Assembly (NCBI GenBank): GCA_022711755.1
Contig: JAKLEA010000015.1
Span: forward strand, 1 to 64,000
DNA: 64,000 bases
Source: Planctomycetota bacterium
GTDB lineage: Bacteria > Planctomycetota > Brocadiia > SM23-32 > JAKLEA01
Direction of reading: 5' to 3'
Made by a program: the position numbers and the translations under genes. Below, piece after piece: positions 49,849 through 59,288 of the stretch. Within the stretch, counting starts at the first letter, position 1; the number at the start of each line of letters is the position of its first letter. The notes beneath the pieces are model-generated. The model was not told the origin of the DNA, ran no database searches, and was given only the letters and a program-made list of their open reading frames with translations.

Positions 49849-51942
49849 ATGAGACAAGTGAACTTCGCAATGGTACTCCACGACCATCAGCCGATTGACA
49901 ATTTCGACGAGGTGATGGCGGAGGGGTGCGCGAAATCGTACATCCCCTTTTTCGAGATAATGGGCGAATATCCCGAGCTGAGAATCAGCCTTCACGTTTC
50001 CGGCTGCCTGCTGGAGTGGATGAAAGCGAATAGTCCGGCGACTTTCGAGAAAATCGGCCAACTGGCGCGGGCCGGACGGATCGAGATCATCGGCGGAGGA
50101 TTCTACGAGCCGATAATGACAATGCTGCCGAAACGCGACCGGGTCGGACAGGTCAGGCGTTTCAGCGAATACCTGGAACGCGAATTCGGTCAGAAGGTCC
50201 GCGGCGCATGGGTCGCCGAAAGGGTGTGGGAGCAACCGCTGGTAAGCTCCTACGCTGAAGCGGGGATAGGTTACGTCGTCCTGGACGATTTTCACTTCAA
50301 GAACGCAGGCCTTGAGGAAAAGGAGCTTGACGGGGCTTACGTCACAGAGGATGAGGGCAACGTCATTCGCGTTTTCGCGTCGGACGAGAGGCTGCGCTAT
50401 TCGATTCCCTTCGCCAATCCCGAGAAGACGATTGAGATACTAAAGTCTGCGTCGGAACTCCGGGAGAACGCGCTGCTGGTCTACGGAGACGACGGCGAGA
50501 AGTTCGGGATGTGGCCGGAAACGCACAAGCACGTCTACGTCAACGGATGGCTGAAGCGTTTTCTGGACCTGCTCATGCGCAACCGCGACTGGATTCGCAT
50601 TGTAACCCTTGCCGATGCCGCTGACGGGCTTGTTCCGCGCGGGAAGATTTACCTGCCTGACGCATCGTATCGCGAGATGACGGAATGGGCGCTTCCCTGG
50701 CAGAGCCTGCTGGAATATGAGAAGGCCCGTAAGGTGATAACTTCGCAGGACTGGAGCCGGAAGGCCCTGCAATTCATGCGCGGGGGGACGTGGCGGAACT
50801 TCAAGGTCAAATACCCTGAAGCCAACAGGCTCTACGCGAAGATGATGCACGTCAGCAGGTTTGTCAACGAAATGCCGCCGGACGCGCCGAACCGGGAAGA
50901 GGCGATAGCAGAGCTATATCGCGGGCAGTGCAACTGCACTTACTGGCACGGCGTTTTCGGCGGTCTTTACATGCCGCACCTTCGACGCTCTGCATACACG
51001 CATCTCTTGAAGGCGGAGACTCTTGCGGGGCGCGCGGGGGAGGGGATCGGCTGCGAAATCCGGGATTTCGACAGCGACGGCCGGGATGAGGTTTTCGCCC
51101 ATAACGATCTGCTCGGGCTATACGTCAAACCAGACCAGGGCGGAAGAATCTATGAACTGGATTTCTATCCCCGCTGCGCGAATCTGGCCAACGCGCTGAC
51201 GAGGCGACCCGAGGCTTATCATGCGAAACTGAAGGATGCTGTGGTTGTTACCGACAAGGACAAGGTGGCGACGATACACGATCTCGTCCGGGCGAAGGAG
51301 GCAGACCTGGATAAGAAGCTCGTTTATGATTCTTACTCCAGGGACAGCATGTTGGAGCGACTGCTCCCCGGCGATGCGCGCGTCGAAGACGCGGATAAGA
51401 ACGCATTGCGCGACGAGGGAAGCTTCGTATCGCGCGGATTCAGGAGCGAGGTCAGCCGCAAAAAGCGGAAGATTTCCGTGACTCTTACTTCCGAGGATGC
51501 GCCCGGCGCGCCGGATCTGGTTAAAAAAATGGATATGACCACCGGCAAATCAAGGCTGGATTTCACCTATCATCTTTCCGGGGCGCGTCCGGGCAGCATG
51601 TTGGCAATCGAATTCAACATCACGCTTTCGGCGGGGGACGCATGGGGAAGATACTGCTACACGGACAGGGCGCTTCCGCTGGGCAATCTGGCCGCAGTCT
51701 ACGACCTTCCCGCCGCCGAGTTGTTCGGCATGGTTGACGAGTGGCAGGGGATACGGGTTGAGTTCATCCCGTCCGCGCCCATCAGAATCTGGATGCATCC
51801 GATCAAGACGATCTCGCAGTCCGAGGAGGGATTCGAGCTTGTCTACCAAAGCTCGGTCGTGACGCTCCTGACCCCGACCGGGGCGGACGGGAGCGCAAAC
51901 TTGGCTTTTGCGATCCAGTTGGAAGAATACGCCGCGAGGTGA
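49849..51942 (+). CDS. GH57 alpha-amylase/4-alpha-glucanotransferase
   Basis: This 697-residue family 57 glycoside hydrolase resembles the Thermococcus 4-alpha-glucanotransferase. Glu124 (WVAERVWEQP) and Asp214 (VYGDDGEKFG) match the nucleophile and acid/base positions of that enzyme almost number for number. The N-terminal HDHQPIDNFDEV motif is typical. The C-terminal half has the beta-sandwich modules normally found with it (WHGVFGGLYMPHLRR, then GREEV-like DSDGRDEVFAHNDLLGLYVKP, and a final LDFTYHL...EFNITL region). No signal peptide is present, so it acts in the cytoplasm on glycogen made by GlgA. GGAGGAGGG precedes the ATG. Confidence 0.94.
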   Translation: MRQVNFAMVLHDHQPIDNFDEVMAEGCAKSYIPFFEIMGEYPELRISLHVSGCLLEWMKANSPATFEKIGQLARAGRIEIIGGGFYEPIMTMLPKRDRVGQVRRFSEYLEREFGQKVRGAWVAERVWEQPLVSSYAEAGIGYVVLDDFHFKNAGLEEKELDGAYVTEDEGNVIRVFASDERLRYSIPFANPEKTIEILKSASELRENALLVYGDDGEKFGMWPETHKHVYVNGWLKRFLDLLMRNRDWIRIVTLADAADGLVPRGKIYLPDASYREMTEWALPWQSLLEYEKARKVITSQDWSRKALQFMRGGTWRNFKVKYPEANRLYAKMMHVSRFVNEMPPDAPNREEAIAELYRGQCNCTYWHGVFGGLYMPHLRRSAYTHLLKAETLAGRAGEGIGCEIRDFDSDGRDEVFAHNDLLGLYVKPDQGGRIYELDFYPRCANLANALTRRPEAYHAKLKDAVVVTDKDKVATIHDLVRAKEADLDKKLVYDSYSRDSMLERLLPGDARVEDADKNALRDEGSFVSRGFRSEVSRKKRKISVTLTSEDAPGAPDLVKKMDMTTGKSRLDFTYHLSGARPGSMLAIEFNITLSAGDAWGRYCYTDRALPLGNLAAVYDLPAAELFGMVDEWQGIRVEFIPSAPIRIWMHPIKTISQSEEGFELVYQSSVVTLLTPTGADGSANLAFAIQLEEYAAR

Positions 51943-51948
51943 GAAGCA

Positions 51949-54900
51949 ATGAGTCACGACGAACTGCGGCAGGAAGCGACAGTGCGGGCAGATGGCGTCA
52001 TCGGTATGGAGCGTCTCTTCAGCGCGATAAACGGTCTTCAGCGCGAAGCATGCATTGAATACGCCTTCAAGCGAATCGAGGGCGAGCTTGGCCCGATGCT
52101 GGGAATCATCGGCGGGCGATTTCTGATCTATGGCAATCCGGACGCCTTCAATCCATCATCCTTTGGGACTGCCTTTCCTGATCCGCGTTTTCTTGAGGAG
52201 CCGATTGACCAGGTTGTGCGTCGGGGCGACTTCCTGCTGATTGACGACGTGATTTCCGGCGGCCGGATAAGCAATGGCGTGGAAATCAGCGCCTGCGGCG
52301 TGAATTCGCTTGCCGCCCTTCCGATGTGGCACGGGCCGGAGGTTGTGGGGCGGCTGTATCTTGCCGGCGGGCTTCCCGCGGCTTTCACGCGCGAAAGACT
52401 GCCTTTGCTGGACGCCGCAACCGGGGCGCTGACGTCCGTGATCATGCGGACCCTGGAGAAGGCAGCCGATGAGCGCCGCATGCGTGAACTTGCGGTCATC
52501 GGAGATGTCAGCAAAGAATTGCTGAACGCTTCAGACGCGGAATCTCTCATGCGCATTGTGGCGCACATGATCCAGCGCCGGTGGAGTTTCTTCGACGTGT
52601 GTTTCTTCATGGTTGACCATGCGGCAGGCGATTGCGCGCTTGTTGAGCAGGTGGGCGCTCATCCCGGAAAACTGCCGGCCGGATATCGCCAGAACATCAA
52701 CACCGGTCTTGTCGGTCTCAGCGCCCGATCCGGGCGGATAGTGCATTCTCCGGATGCCCGCAACGATCCGCGACGATACATCGCATTCCCGGAAGAAGAC
52801 CAGGCCGGCTGCGAACTATGTATCCCGATAGTCGTCCAAAACGAGGTGGTCGGCGTTTTACATTGCGAGTCCACGCATATCAACGGCATTGACGAGCGGG
52901 ACATCGCCGCCCTGGAAACGCTTGCCACTGAAATTGCTTACGGCGTCAGGAACTCGCGACTGGTTGACGCGCTGAGGCGCACGCTTTATGACGCGGAGCA
53001 GGCCCGAAAGGAACTTGAATACACCATCCAGTGCGCGTCGGTCGGCATCACGGTTTCGGACCTCAGGGGCGTATTGCAGAAGTGGAGTCCGAGCATGGAG
53101 AGGATGCTCGGGTATAACGCCTCTGAAGTGGTCGGAAGGCTGACCATGGCGTTCTTCAGCAAGGAGCCGTATGACCTGGATCGCGTCCTTGAAAAATGCC
53201 GGACCGACGGGAGCGTGAAAAGGGAAATCGTCTTCGTGACGCGGGATGGGCGGGAGGTTATCGCTGAGGAAACACGGGTTCCACTTTACGATGAGATCGG
53301 CAACCACGTCGGATATACGGCATTCATAGTTGACATTACCGAGCGCAAACAACTTGAGGAGAGGATACTGGCCGAGAAGAAGAAACTCAACGACGCGCTT
53401 GACGCGATGGGCGCCGGCGTAGCCCTGATGGACAGGCAGAGGCGAATCGTGCTGACAAATCGCACGCTGGCCGAATGGTTCAGCGACGGGCGCGTTCAGG
53501 ACAACAAGAAATGCCATGAACTTTATGCGTGCAGCCAGGAGCCTTGCCGGGACTGTCCCGTCGAGCGGGCGTTCCTGACCGGGCATACGGAGAGAAGCGA
53601 GCAGACAGCCGTCAGCCCTGACGGCAGGAAGAAATATTTCGAGCATATTGCCACCCCGATCCAGGACGCCGACGGCGAGTTTCGCACAGTGCTCAAGCTG
53701 ACACAGGACGTAACCCAGAGCGCCATGCAGTTGGAGCAGCTTCGCCTGATGCGTGAGCTTAGCGACTCGCTTCAGGCTTCCCTGGACTTTGACAGGCTGC
53801 TGCACGTGATCCTCACTTGCGTCACAGCGGGACATGCGTTGGGATTCAACCGCGCGTTCGTCCTTCTTGCAGACGAGGATCAGCGATACCTGAAGGGGTA
53901 CATGGCCGTCGGACCGGCAAGCCCGGAAGACGCAATGAGAATATGGTGGAGCCTCAGGGAGAAGGACCTTTCCCTGAAGGGACTGCTCAATGATCCATCC
54001 CATGTCTTCAACTGGGAGTCGCCAATAAACCAGATCTGCCGGAAGATGGTTTATCCCCTTGACGATGGGCATTATGTCCTTGCGAAGACCTATCTGGGCA
54101 GGCAGCCGGCGCTGGTTCATGACGCGTTCAACGATCCAACCGTGCGCCCGGAGTTCCGTGAGCTTACAGGGACGCGCTCCTTCGCGGCAGTGCCGCTTAT
54201 GGCATCTGACAGGGCGCTTGGGGTTATCGTGGCGGACAACCTTTTCAGCGGCTACGCCATTGTCAAGGAGCACGTCCAACTGCTTTCGACCTTCGCCAAT
54301 CAGTCCGGGTTGGCTCTGGCAAACGCCATGGCGTACAAACGACTCTCGGAGCAGATGCAGATACTGAAGGATACGCAGGACCAATTAATCAGCGCCGAAC
54401 GACTTGCGACGGTCGGCAATATGGCAACGCATGTCGCGCACGAAATCCGCAACCCGCTTTCGACAATCGGCGGGTTCGCACAGTCCATCGCGCGATCCTG
54501 CAAGGATGATACCTTGTGCAGTCAGAAGTCCAAGGTAAGGCGAAACGCCGGCATTATCTTCGAGGAGGCTGTCCGGCTGGAGCACATTCTTGCCAACGTC
54601 ATGGATTTCACGCGCCCCAGGCAGCCGAACCTTGTCCCTGAAAGCATAAATGACGTCCTGGATGCCACGGTCAAACTCATGAGCAATGAGCTGAAGCGCA
54701 ACGGCGTCGAGTGCGTCAGGAACCTGGACGCGGCGCTTCCAGCGGTTAATCTCGATTCAAGGCACACCAAGCAGGTCTTCATTAACCTGATAAAGAACGC
54801 GATCGAGGCCATGGCGGGCAACGGCGGGACGTTAAGAATTGCGACAAGGAGGGAAGGGGACTGCGTCATCGTGGAGGTTGGCGACAACGGTCCCGGCATG

Positions 54901-55077
54901 TCGGAAGACGTAAAGAAGCAGTTGTTCACCCCTTTCTTCACGACCAAGAAAAACGGGACGGGGCTGGGACTCTCGGTATGCCAGAACATAATCTCGGACC
55001 ACGGCGCGGAGATGACCCTGATGAGCGAACCGGGCAAGGGAACGACTTTCCACATCAAGTATCCCCCGTCCGTTTAA
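51949..55077 (+). CDS. Large cytoplasmic GAF/PAS sensor histidine kinase
   Basis: This 1042-residue kinase has no membrane helix. In order there are two GAF-like domains (about residues 20-170 and 180-345) and a PAS domain with PAC (about 365-470, ending DITERKQLEERI). A second PAS-like domain bears a cysteine cluster (KCHELYACSQEPCRDCPVERAFL, near 520). A third GAF domain spans about 610-790. HisKA (NMATHVAHEIRNPLSTIGGF) and HATPase (NLIKNAIEAM, GDNGPGMS, GTGLGLSV) close the protein. The CxxCPV-type cysteine motif is common in PAS proteins of anaerobes and may bind metal or respond to redox. No response regulator is adjacent. It directly follows the GH57 gene (6 nt), hinting at control of glycogen use. 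Confidence 0.93.
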   Translation: MSHDELRQEATVRADGVIGMERLFSAINGLQREACIEYAFKRIEGELGPMLGIIGGRFLIYGNPDAFNPSSFGTAFPDPRFLEEPIDQVVRRGDFLLIDDVISGGRISNGVEISACGVNSLAALPMWHGPEVVGRLYLAGGLPAAFTRERLPLLDAATGALTSVIMRTLEKAADERRMRELAVIGDVSKELLNASDAESLMRIVAHMIQRRWSFFDVCFFMVDHAAGDCALVEQVGAHPGKLPAGYRQNINTGLVGLSARSGRIVHSPDARNDPRRYIAFPEEDQAGCELCIPIVVQNEVVGVLHCESTHINGIDERDIAALETLATEIAYGVRNSRLVDALRRTLYDAEQARKELEYTIQCASVGITVSDLRGVLQKWSPSMERMLGYNASEVVGRLTMAFFSKEPYDLDRVLEKCRTDGSVKREIVFVTRDGREVIAEETRVPLYDEIGNHVGYTAFIVDITERKQLEERILAEKKKLNDALDAMGAGVALMDRQRRIVLTNRTLAEWFSDGRVQDNKKCHELYACSQEPCRDCPVERAFLTGHTERSEQTAVSPDGRKKYFEHIATPIQDADGEFRTVLKLTQDVTQSAMQLEQLRLMRELSDSLQASLDFDRLLHVILTCVTAGHALGFNRAFVLLADEDQRYLKGYMAVGPASPEDAMRIWWSLREKDLSLKGLLNDPSHVFNWESPINQICRKMVYPLDDGHYVLAKTYLGRQPALVHDAFNDPTVRPEFRELTGTRSFAAVPLMASDRALGVIVADNLFSGYAIVKEHVQLLSTFANQSGLALANAMAYKRLSEQMQILKDTQDQLISAERLATVGNMATHVAHEIRNPLSTIGGFAQSIARSCKDDTLCSQKSKVRRNAGIIFEEAVRLEHILANVMDFTRPRQPNLVPESINDVLDATVKLMSNELKRNGVECVRNLDAALPAVNLDSRHTKQVFINLIKNAIEAMAGNGGTLRIATRREGDCVIVEVGDNGPGMSEDVKKQLFTPFFTTKKNGTGLGLSVCQNIISDHGAEMTLMSEPGKGTTFHIKYPPSV

Positions 55078-55142
55078 CCTTGATTACTGACGAACACGGC
55101 GCGCGGCACAGGGCATGATTCCGGAAAGGGGCAGGGAAGCGC

Positions 55143-55883
55143 ATGATTGACACATTCAGGTCCGACGACTGGAACGAATACCGGATGGAATACGGCAACC
55201 CCCATAAGCTCCTCGAACCGATCGAGAGGGAGATTGCCGTGGTTGACGGCGCGCTGAAGGCGCTTGTGAAGGCCGGCATAATCCCGACAACCCAATATGA
55301 CAAAACGAAAATGATCGCGCACCGGGAGGCCGTGCGGGAGATGTTCGAGATTCCGTGGACTGCGATCACGCCGCGCATGCAACGCCTCATCTACGCCGTC
55401 AACGCGATAACGAAGCCCAAGCGCATGATCGCCGCCGGAGTGTTCTGCGGGAACACATTCATTTCGAATGCCGGAGCGGGTGTCGGCCCGGGCAAGTGTT
55501 ACGATGCCGAAGAACTTATCGGCATTGAAATCCGCCCTGAGGAGGCTGAACGGGCGGAGCGTAATGTGCGGCGTATTGATCCGAGCGGCGTGGCCCGCGT
55601 GGTTGCCGCTGACGCTATTGGATACACCGCGCATTATCCGCATGACATCAACCTGCTTTACCTTGACGCCGACGGCGACCGCGTGCGCGGGAAGGGCATT
55701 TATCTGGAAATTCTGGAGGCCGGGCTTCATCGCCTTCCAAAGGGCGCCGTCGTCATGGCGCATAACAGCATTACTTCGAAGAAGGTGCAGGATTATCTTG
55801 CGTTCGCGCGGAATCCGGAGAATTTTGCTTCAAGCGTCAACGTGATTTTCGATATTGAGGGGCTGGAAGTTTCAATCAGGTAG
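55143..55883 (+). CDS. Class I SAM-dependent methyltransferase-like protein
   Basis: This 246-residue protein has a predicted Rossmann methyltransferase core: MIAAGVFCGNTFISNAGAGVG as the probable SAM-binding loop (glycine-rich but atypical), LIGIEIRPEEAERAERNVRRI with the acidic ribose-binding residue, and INLLYLDADGDRVRGKGIYLEILEAGLHRLPKGAVVMAHN. The layout is close to O-methyltransferases. The substrate is unknown. It is 65 nt behind the large sensor kinase and converges with the oxidoreductase gene 8 nt away. Confidence 0.78.
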   Translation: MIDTFRSDDWNEYRMEYGNPHKLLEPIEREIAVVDGALKALVKAGIIPTTQYDKTKMIAHREAVREMFEIPWTAITPRMQRLIYAVNAITKPKRMIAAGVFCGNTFISNAGAGVGPGKCYDAEELIGIEIRPEEAERAERNVRRIDPSGVARVVAADAIGYTAHYPHDINLLYLDADGDRVRGKGIYLEILEAGLHRLPKGAVVMAHNSITSKKVQDYLAFARNPENFASSVNVIFDIEGLEVSIR

Positions 55884-55891
55884 CGTCTTGC

Positions 55892-57247
55892 TTATAAATG
55901 CCACGGCGAGCGTTTCGGGCGGGAAAGAAGGCGATTAGCCTCGGTGTCCTCCGGGAATGTCTCCCCTTCCGGATCCCATTTAAGCTTTCTCCCAAGCTTC
56001 ATGGCGATATTGCCCAGGTGGGCGACCGAGATAGAGCGGTGCGCGATCTCTGCGGGGGTTGAGGGGCGCATGCGCGATTTGACGCACTCAATGAAGTTCC
56101 CATGCTGGTCGCGGCTTTCGTAAAGGTGCACCTCGTCCGCGCCGATGACGGAGCCGGCCAGCGACGGAGGATTCGTGTCGCCGTCAAGCTCGACCCACCC
56201 GTCGGTTCCCTCGAATATGACGCCGCCGAAACCGAGGTCGCTTCCGCCGATCATCCTGACGCCGTTGGCGTAGGTCGCCTCGAAGTGATAGCTGGTTGCG
56301 GCGTTCCAGAGATTGCCGGGATTGGGGAATTCTCCGCGCCCCTCGATCTCGACCGGGCCGGTCAATTCCGCGTCCATCCCCCAGTGCGCCATGTCAATGT
56401 AGTGCGCGCCCCAGTCCGTTATATTCCCGCCGGAGTAATCCAGGTTCCACCTGAATGTGAAATGGCACCGATGCAGATTATACGGCGCGAGCGGGGCCGG
56501 GCCGAGCCAGAGATCGTAATTGAAGCCTTCCGGCGCCGGTTCGATGTCGTTCGTCGGGCCGTTGGCCCGCCGGTTCCAGTAACCCCCGGGCAGGCCGACC
56601 TTGACGGTATGCAGCTTCCCGATGCGCCCGTTGCGGACCAGTTCGCATGAGAAACGGCACTCCGACGAGGATCGCCTCTGGCTTCCGCACTGGAAGATTC
56701 GTCCGTATCGCGCTACGGCGTCAGTGGCGGCGCGCCCGTCCGCGATGGTCAGGGAGAACGGCTTCTGGCAGTAGATGTCCTTGCCGGCCTTTGCCGCCTC
56801 GGCGACCATGACGCAGTGCCAGTGATCAGGCGTCGCGATGTGGACGGCGTCAATATCGTCTCGGGCGAGAAGTTCCCGGAAGTCTTCGTATGCCGCGCAG
56901 CCCTTATATTCCCCGGATGCCTTCTGCGCCGCGTAGTGTTGCGTTACGGCGTCCATCGCCGGGGCGACGCCGCGCAGCCAGTTCTCCTCGTAGCGTGTGC
57001 TGCCCCGGTCAACGTCACAGAGGGCGACAATCTGCACGTCGCGCATACCCAGGAAGGTCCGCATGTCCCGGTCGCCCTGTCCGCCAATTCCGATGGAACC
57101 CATCGTGATGCGGTCGGACGGCGCGGGACGCCCGTCCTTGCCAAGCGCTGACGCGGGGACGAAGTATGGCGCGGCAATTCCGGCTCCGACCGCTCCGGCG
57201 GCGTTCTTCAGGAAGCGGCGTCTTGTCAGCGGTCTGCCCGATTGCAT
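55892..57247 (-). CDS. Tat-exported Gfo/Idh/MocA family oxidoreductase
   Basis: This 451-residue protein has a twin-arginine signal (LTRRRFLKNAAGAVGAGIAAPYFVPASALG), so it is folded with its cofactor before export. The NAD(P)-binding N-domain includes ITMGSIGIGGQGDRDMRTFLGM, IVALCDVD, AVHIATPDHWHCVMVAEAAKAGKDIYCQKP. The C-terminal domain has WGAHYIDMAHWGMD. Such exported sugar dehydrogenases are very numerous in planctomycete- and verrucomicrobia-like genomes, where they act on periplasmic sugars. It starts 1 nt after the J-domain gene stop and is coupled to it. Confidence 0.93.
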   Translation of the reverse strand: MQSGRPLTRRRFLKNAAGAVGAGIAAPYFVPASALGKDGRPAPSDRITMGSIGIGGQGDRDMRTFLGMRDVQIVALCDVDRGSTRYEENWLRGVAPAMDAVTQHYAAQKASGEYKGCAAYEDFRELLARDDIDAVHIATPDHWHCVMVAEAAKAGKDIYCQKPFSLTIADGRAATDAVARYGRIFQCGSQRRSSSECRFSCELVRNGRIGKLHTVKVGLPGGYWNRRANGPTNDIEPAPEGFNYDLWLGPAPLAPYNLHRCHFTFRWNLDYSGGNITDWGAHYIDMAHWGMDAELTGPVEIEGRGEFPNPGNLWNAATSYHFEATYANGVRMIGGSDLGFGGVIFEGTDGWVELDGDTNPPSLAGSVIGADEVHLYESRDQHGNFIECVKSRMRPSTPAEIAHRSISVAHLGNIAMKLGRKLKWDPEGETFPEDTEANRLLSRPKRSPWHL

Positions 57248-57248
57248 C

Positions 57249-58067
57249 CTACGCTATTCCCAACCGTTCCTTGATTTTTCTGACGCCCTTCATGCCGGGC
57301 TGGAGGTTGATCGCGTCGCTCATAGCGTCCCGGGCGGCGGACGGGTAGCCGGCGGTCAGGTAATTCTCGGCGATCTTCTTCAGGATGAACGCCTTGTCGC
57401 TGTTGGATTCCATGATTTCCATCAGCGCCCGGTACATCTGGACGGCTTCAAGCGGGCTGGAGGCCCGGCGCGCCAGTTTGCGGCAGTAAATGTTGCGGAT
57501 TCTGTCCCGGATTTCGTCGCGGAGATATCGCCGGCAGGTCCCCTCGGCCTGAAGCCTGTAGGTGTGCTCGTAGAGGCGCACGGCCTCAACGTAGCGCTTA
57601 GACCGTTCAAGCTCCTCGGCCAGCAGGAACTGGCAGTCCAGCGCGTCGCGCCCGCTGAGGTATAGCCCCGGATCGAAATCGGCGTTGTCGTACCTGGCGC
57701 GGTCGAAGGTGCGTATCGCGTTCTTGCTGCGGTCGTTCAGCAGGTCGTTCAGTATGGCGCGGGAGACGAAGGCCGGATCGTCAAACTTCTTCTCCAGCTT
57801 CTTCTTGTAGTATTCGTGCGCCGGAAGCTCGGGAGCCTTCAGGCCCAGCATCGTGTCGTAGGCCAGGCGTCGCGCCTCGTCGGTCAGCGTCTGATACGCC
57901 TCGACCACCGCCTTGAAGCACTCGACGCTGTCCTCGTTGGCGTCCTGATTGCTGTCCGGATGGTATTTCTTCGCCTGGGCGCGGAACGCCCGGCGTATTT
58001 CAGGCTCGGAGGCTTCGACGCCAACCTCCAGCAGCTCGTAATAATTCATCCGGCTCCAATGTGCCAT
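57249..58067 (-). CDS. J-domain protein with TPR-like C-terminus
   Basis: This 272-residue protein opens with a J domain (MNYYELLEVGVEASEPEIRRAFRAQAKKYHPDSNQD) containing the HPD motif that stimulates DnaK ATPase. The rest is helical, with repeats such as QFLLAEELERSKRYVEAVRLYEHTY and PLEAVQMYRALMEIM resembling tetratricopeptide repeats. It has no DnaJ zinc finger or G/F region, so it is a specialised co-chaperone. The ATG at 58067 or one six codons later (58049) may be used. A sigma-70 promoter lies 40 nt upstream, and the Gfo/Idh/MocA gene follows. Confidence 0.88.
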   Translation of the reverse strand: MAHWSRMNYYELLEVGVEASEPEIRRAFRAQAKKYHPDSNQDANEDSVECFKAVVEAYQTLTDEARRLAYDTMLGLKAPELPAHEYYKKKLEKKFDDPAFVSRAILNDLLNDRSKNAIRTFDRARYDNADFDPGLYLSGRDALDCQFLLAEELERSKRYVEAVRLYEHTYRLQAEGTCRRYLRDEIRDRIRNIYCRKLARRASSPLEAVQMYRALMEIMESNSDKAFILKKIAENYLTAGYPSAARDAMSDAINLQPGMKGVRKIKERLGIA

Positions 58068-58107
58068 CTCAAGGCTCCAGCAAACACTATCCGCAAGGGA
58101 ATCACCA

Positions 58108-58135
58108 AGTATATGATATAATTACGCCGTTTCAA
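58108..58135 (-). promoter_or_regulatory. Candidate sigma-70 promoter of the J-domain protein operon
   Basis: TTGAAA (58130-58135) and TATACT (58108-58113) are spaced 16 nt apart on the minus strand, 40 nt before the start codon. Confidence 0.6.
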
Positions 58136-58315
58136 GAAAATGACTGGATGGACAGACGGATTTTATCAAGCGTCATAAAGGCGCAACTTCGGAAGATGCC
58201 CATTTATGGGTATTGTTCCAGCGTCCGTCGAACGCGCCGCGCGCCTGTTTTATCCGTTGACCGGACGTGCACATCAGCGGAATGACCGGCGGAAATTGCG
58301 TTTGACGCATTGCGC

Positions 58316-59194
58316 CTACTCGGAATTGTGTGATCGCTCCGCCAGGAACGCATCCAGCGCGCGCTTGCTCTTCTCGCTTGCCCCGAACGGGTCAGGATGT
58401 TCCCAGACGTCCACATCAAGCCATCCCGCGTAGCCCCCGTCGAGCAACCGTTCGAGGACCTTCCGCCAGTCCATCGTCCCTTCGCCCAGCGGCAGGTGCT
58501 TCGAGCTGCGCGATTCATGCCGCGTGCATTTGCCGTCGTTGTCGCATAGATGCGTATGGCCAACGTAGGGCAGCAGGCGGTTGAGGAGGCGCAGCGGCTG
58601 TTGCCCGCTCAGGACGTTCAGATGGCCGAAGTCGCAGATCGCCTTCATGAAGGACGAATCAACCCCCTTGAGTATCTTGAACCACACTTCCGGCGTGTTG
58701 ACCTGCTGGACCGGCTCGGCCTCCAGGCAGATCGGAATCCCGGCGTCCTTCGCCATCTCCGCGCATCGGGCATACGTCTCCGTCATATAGGCGACGGTCT
58801 GCCTGCTTGGGCCGCTCCCGAACAACTCGCCGGCCCATACGCCCATGCAGTCGCAACCAAGGTCGGCGGCCAGGCCCAGGGACTTCCGGATGAATTCAGC
58901 GTAGTCGTTGCGGCAGAGGGAGTATGCGCTGCCGGGGTGGCCGTTGCCCAGCCCGCCCGGAAGGGACTGAATGCTTGCGATCCGCAGGCCATGCTCCGCG
59001 ACCAGTTTCTTCAGCGCGCGCCGATCCTTCGCGGATTCCGGATATGGCGTTGGCATTCCGAAAAGCTCGACGGCGTCGAAGCCCAGCGATGCCGCGTGGC
59101 GCAGTATCCTCCGGAAATCGTAAGGCGTTCCGTAAATGACATGCGCCCAACCGAATCCGTTCAGGCCCAACGCAGTCCTGTATCTTCCGCCCAT
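58316..59194 (-). CDS. Sugar phosphate isomerase/epimerase-like TIM barrel
   Basis: This protein of about 292 residues in the xylose-isomerase-like superfamily has strand-end motifs FDAVELFGMPTPYP, RIASIQSLPGG, CDCMGVWAGELFG, IPICLEAEPVQQVNT, FMKAICDFGHLNVL, YVGHTHLCDNDG and GWLDVDVWEHPD, with Glu, Asp and His residues for a divalent metal. The start at 59194 follows GAGGAGG; the longer frame lacks a ribosome site. The substrate is unknown. It lies 94 nt behind the UVR-motif gene in the same direction. Confidence 0.88.
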   Translation of the reverse strand: MGGRYRTALGLNGFGWAHVIYGTPYDFRRILRHAASLGFDAVELFGMPTPYPESAKDRRALKKLVAEHGLRIASIQSLPGGLGNGHPGSAYSLCRNDYAEFIRKSLGLAADLGCDCMGVWAGELFGSGPSRQTVAYMTETYARCAEMAKDAGIPICLEAEPVQQVNTPEVWFKILKGVDSSFMKAICDFGHLNVLSGQQPLRLLNRLLPYVGHTHLCDNDGKCTRHESRSSKHLPLGEGTMDWRKVLERLLDGGYAGWLDVDVWEHPDPFGASEKSKRALDAFLAERSHNSE

Positions 59195-59288
59195 CGTCAA
59201 TCCTCCTCTGAACATGCCAAAACCGGCATGAGCCATCGTCCCATGCATCCGGCGCCAGTTGCGCATCATCGCGCCCGCTATGTGCGCG

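Noticed and set aside
52858..54384. 508-codon minus-strand frame inside the large sensor kinase gene
   Set aside because: The plus strand encodes unmistakable GAF, PAS and kinase domains. The antisense product matches nothing recognisable.
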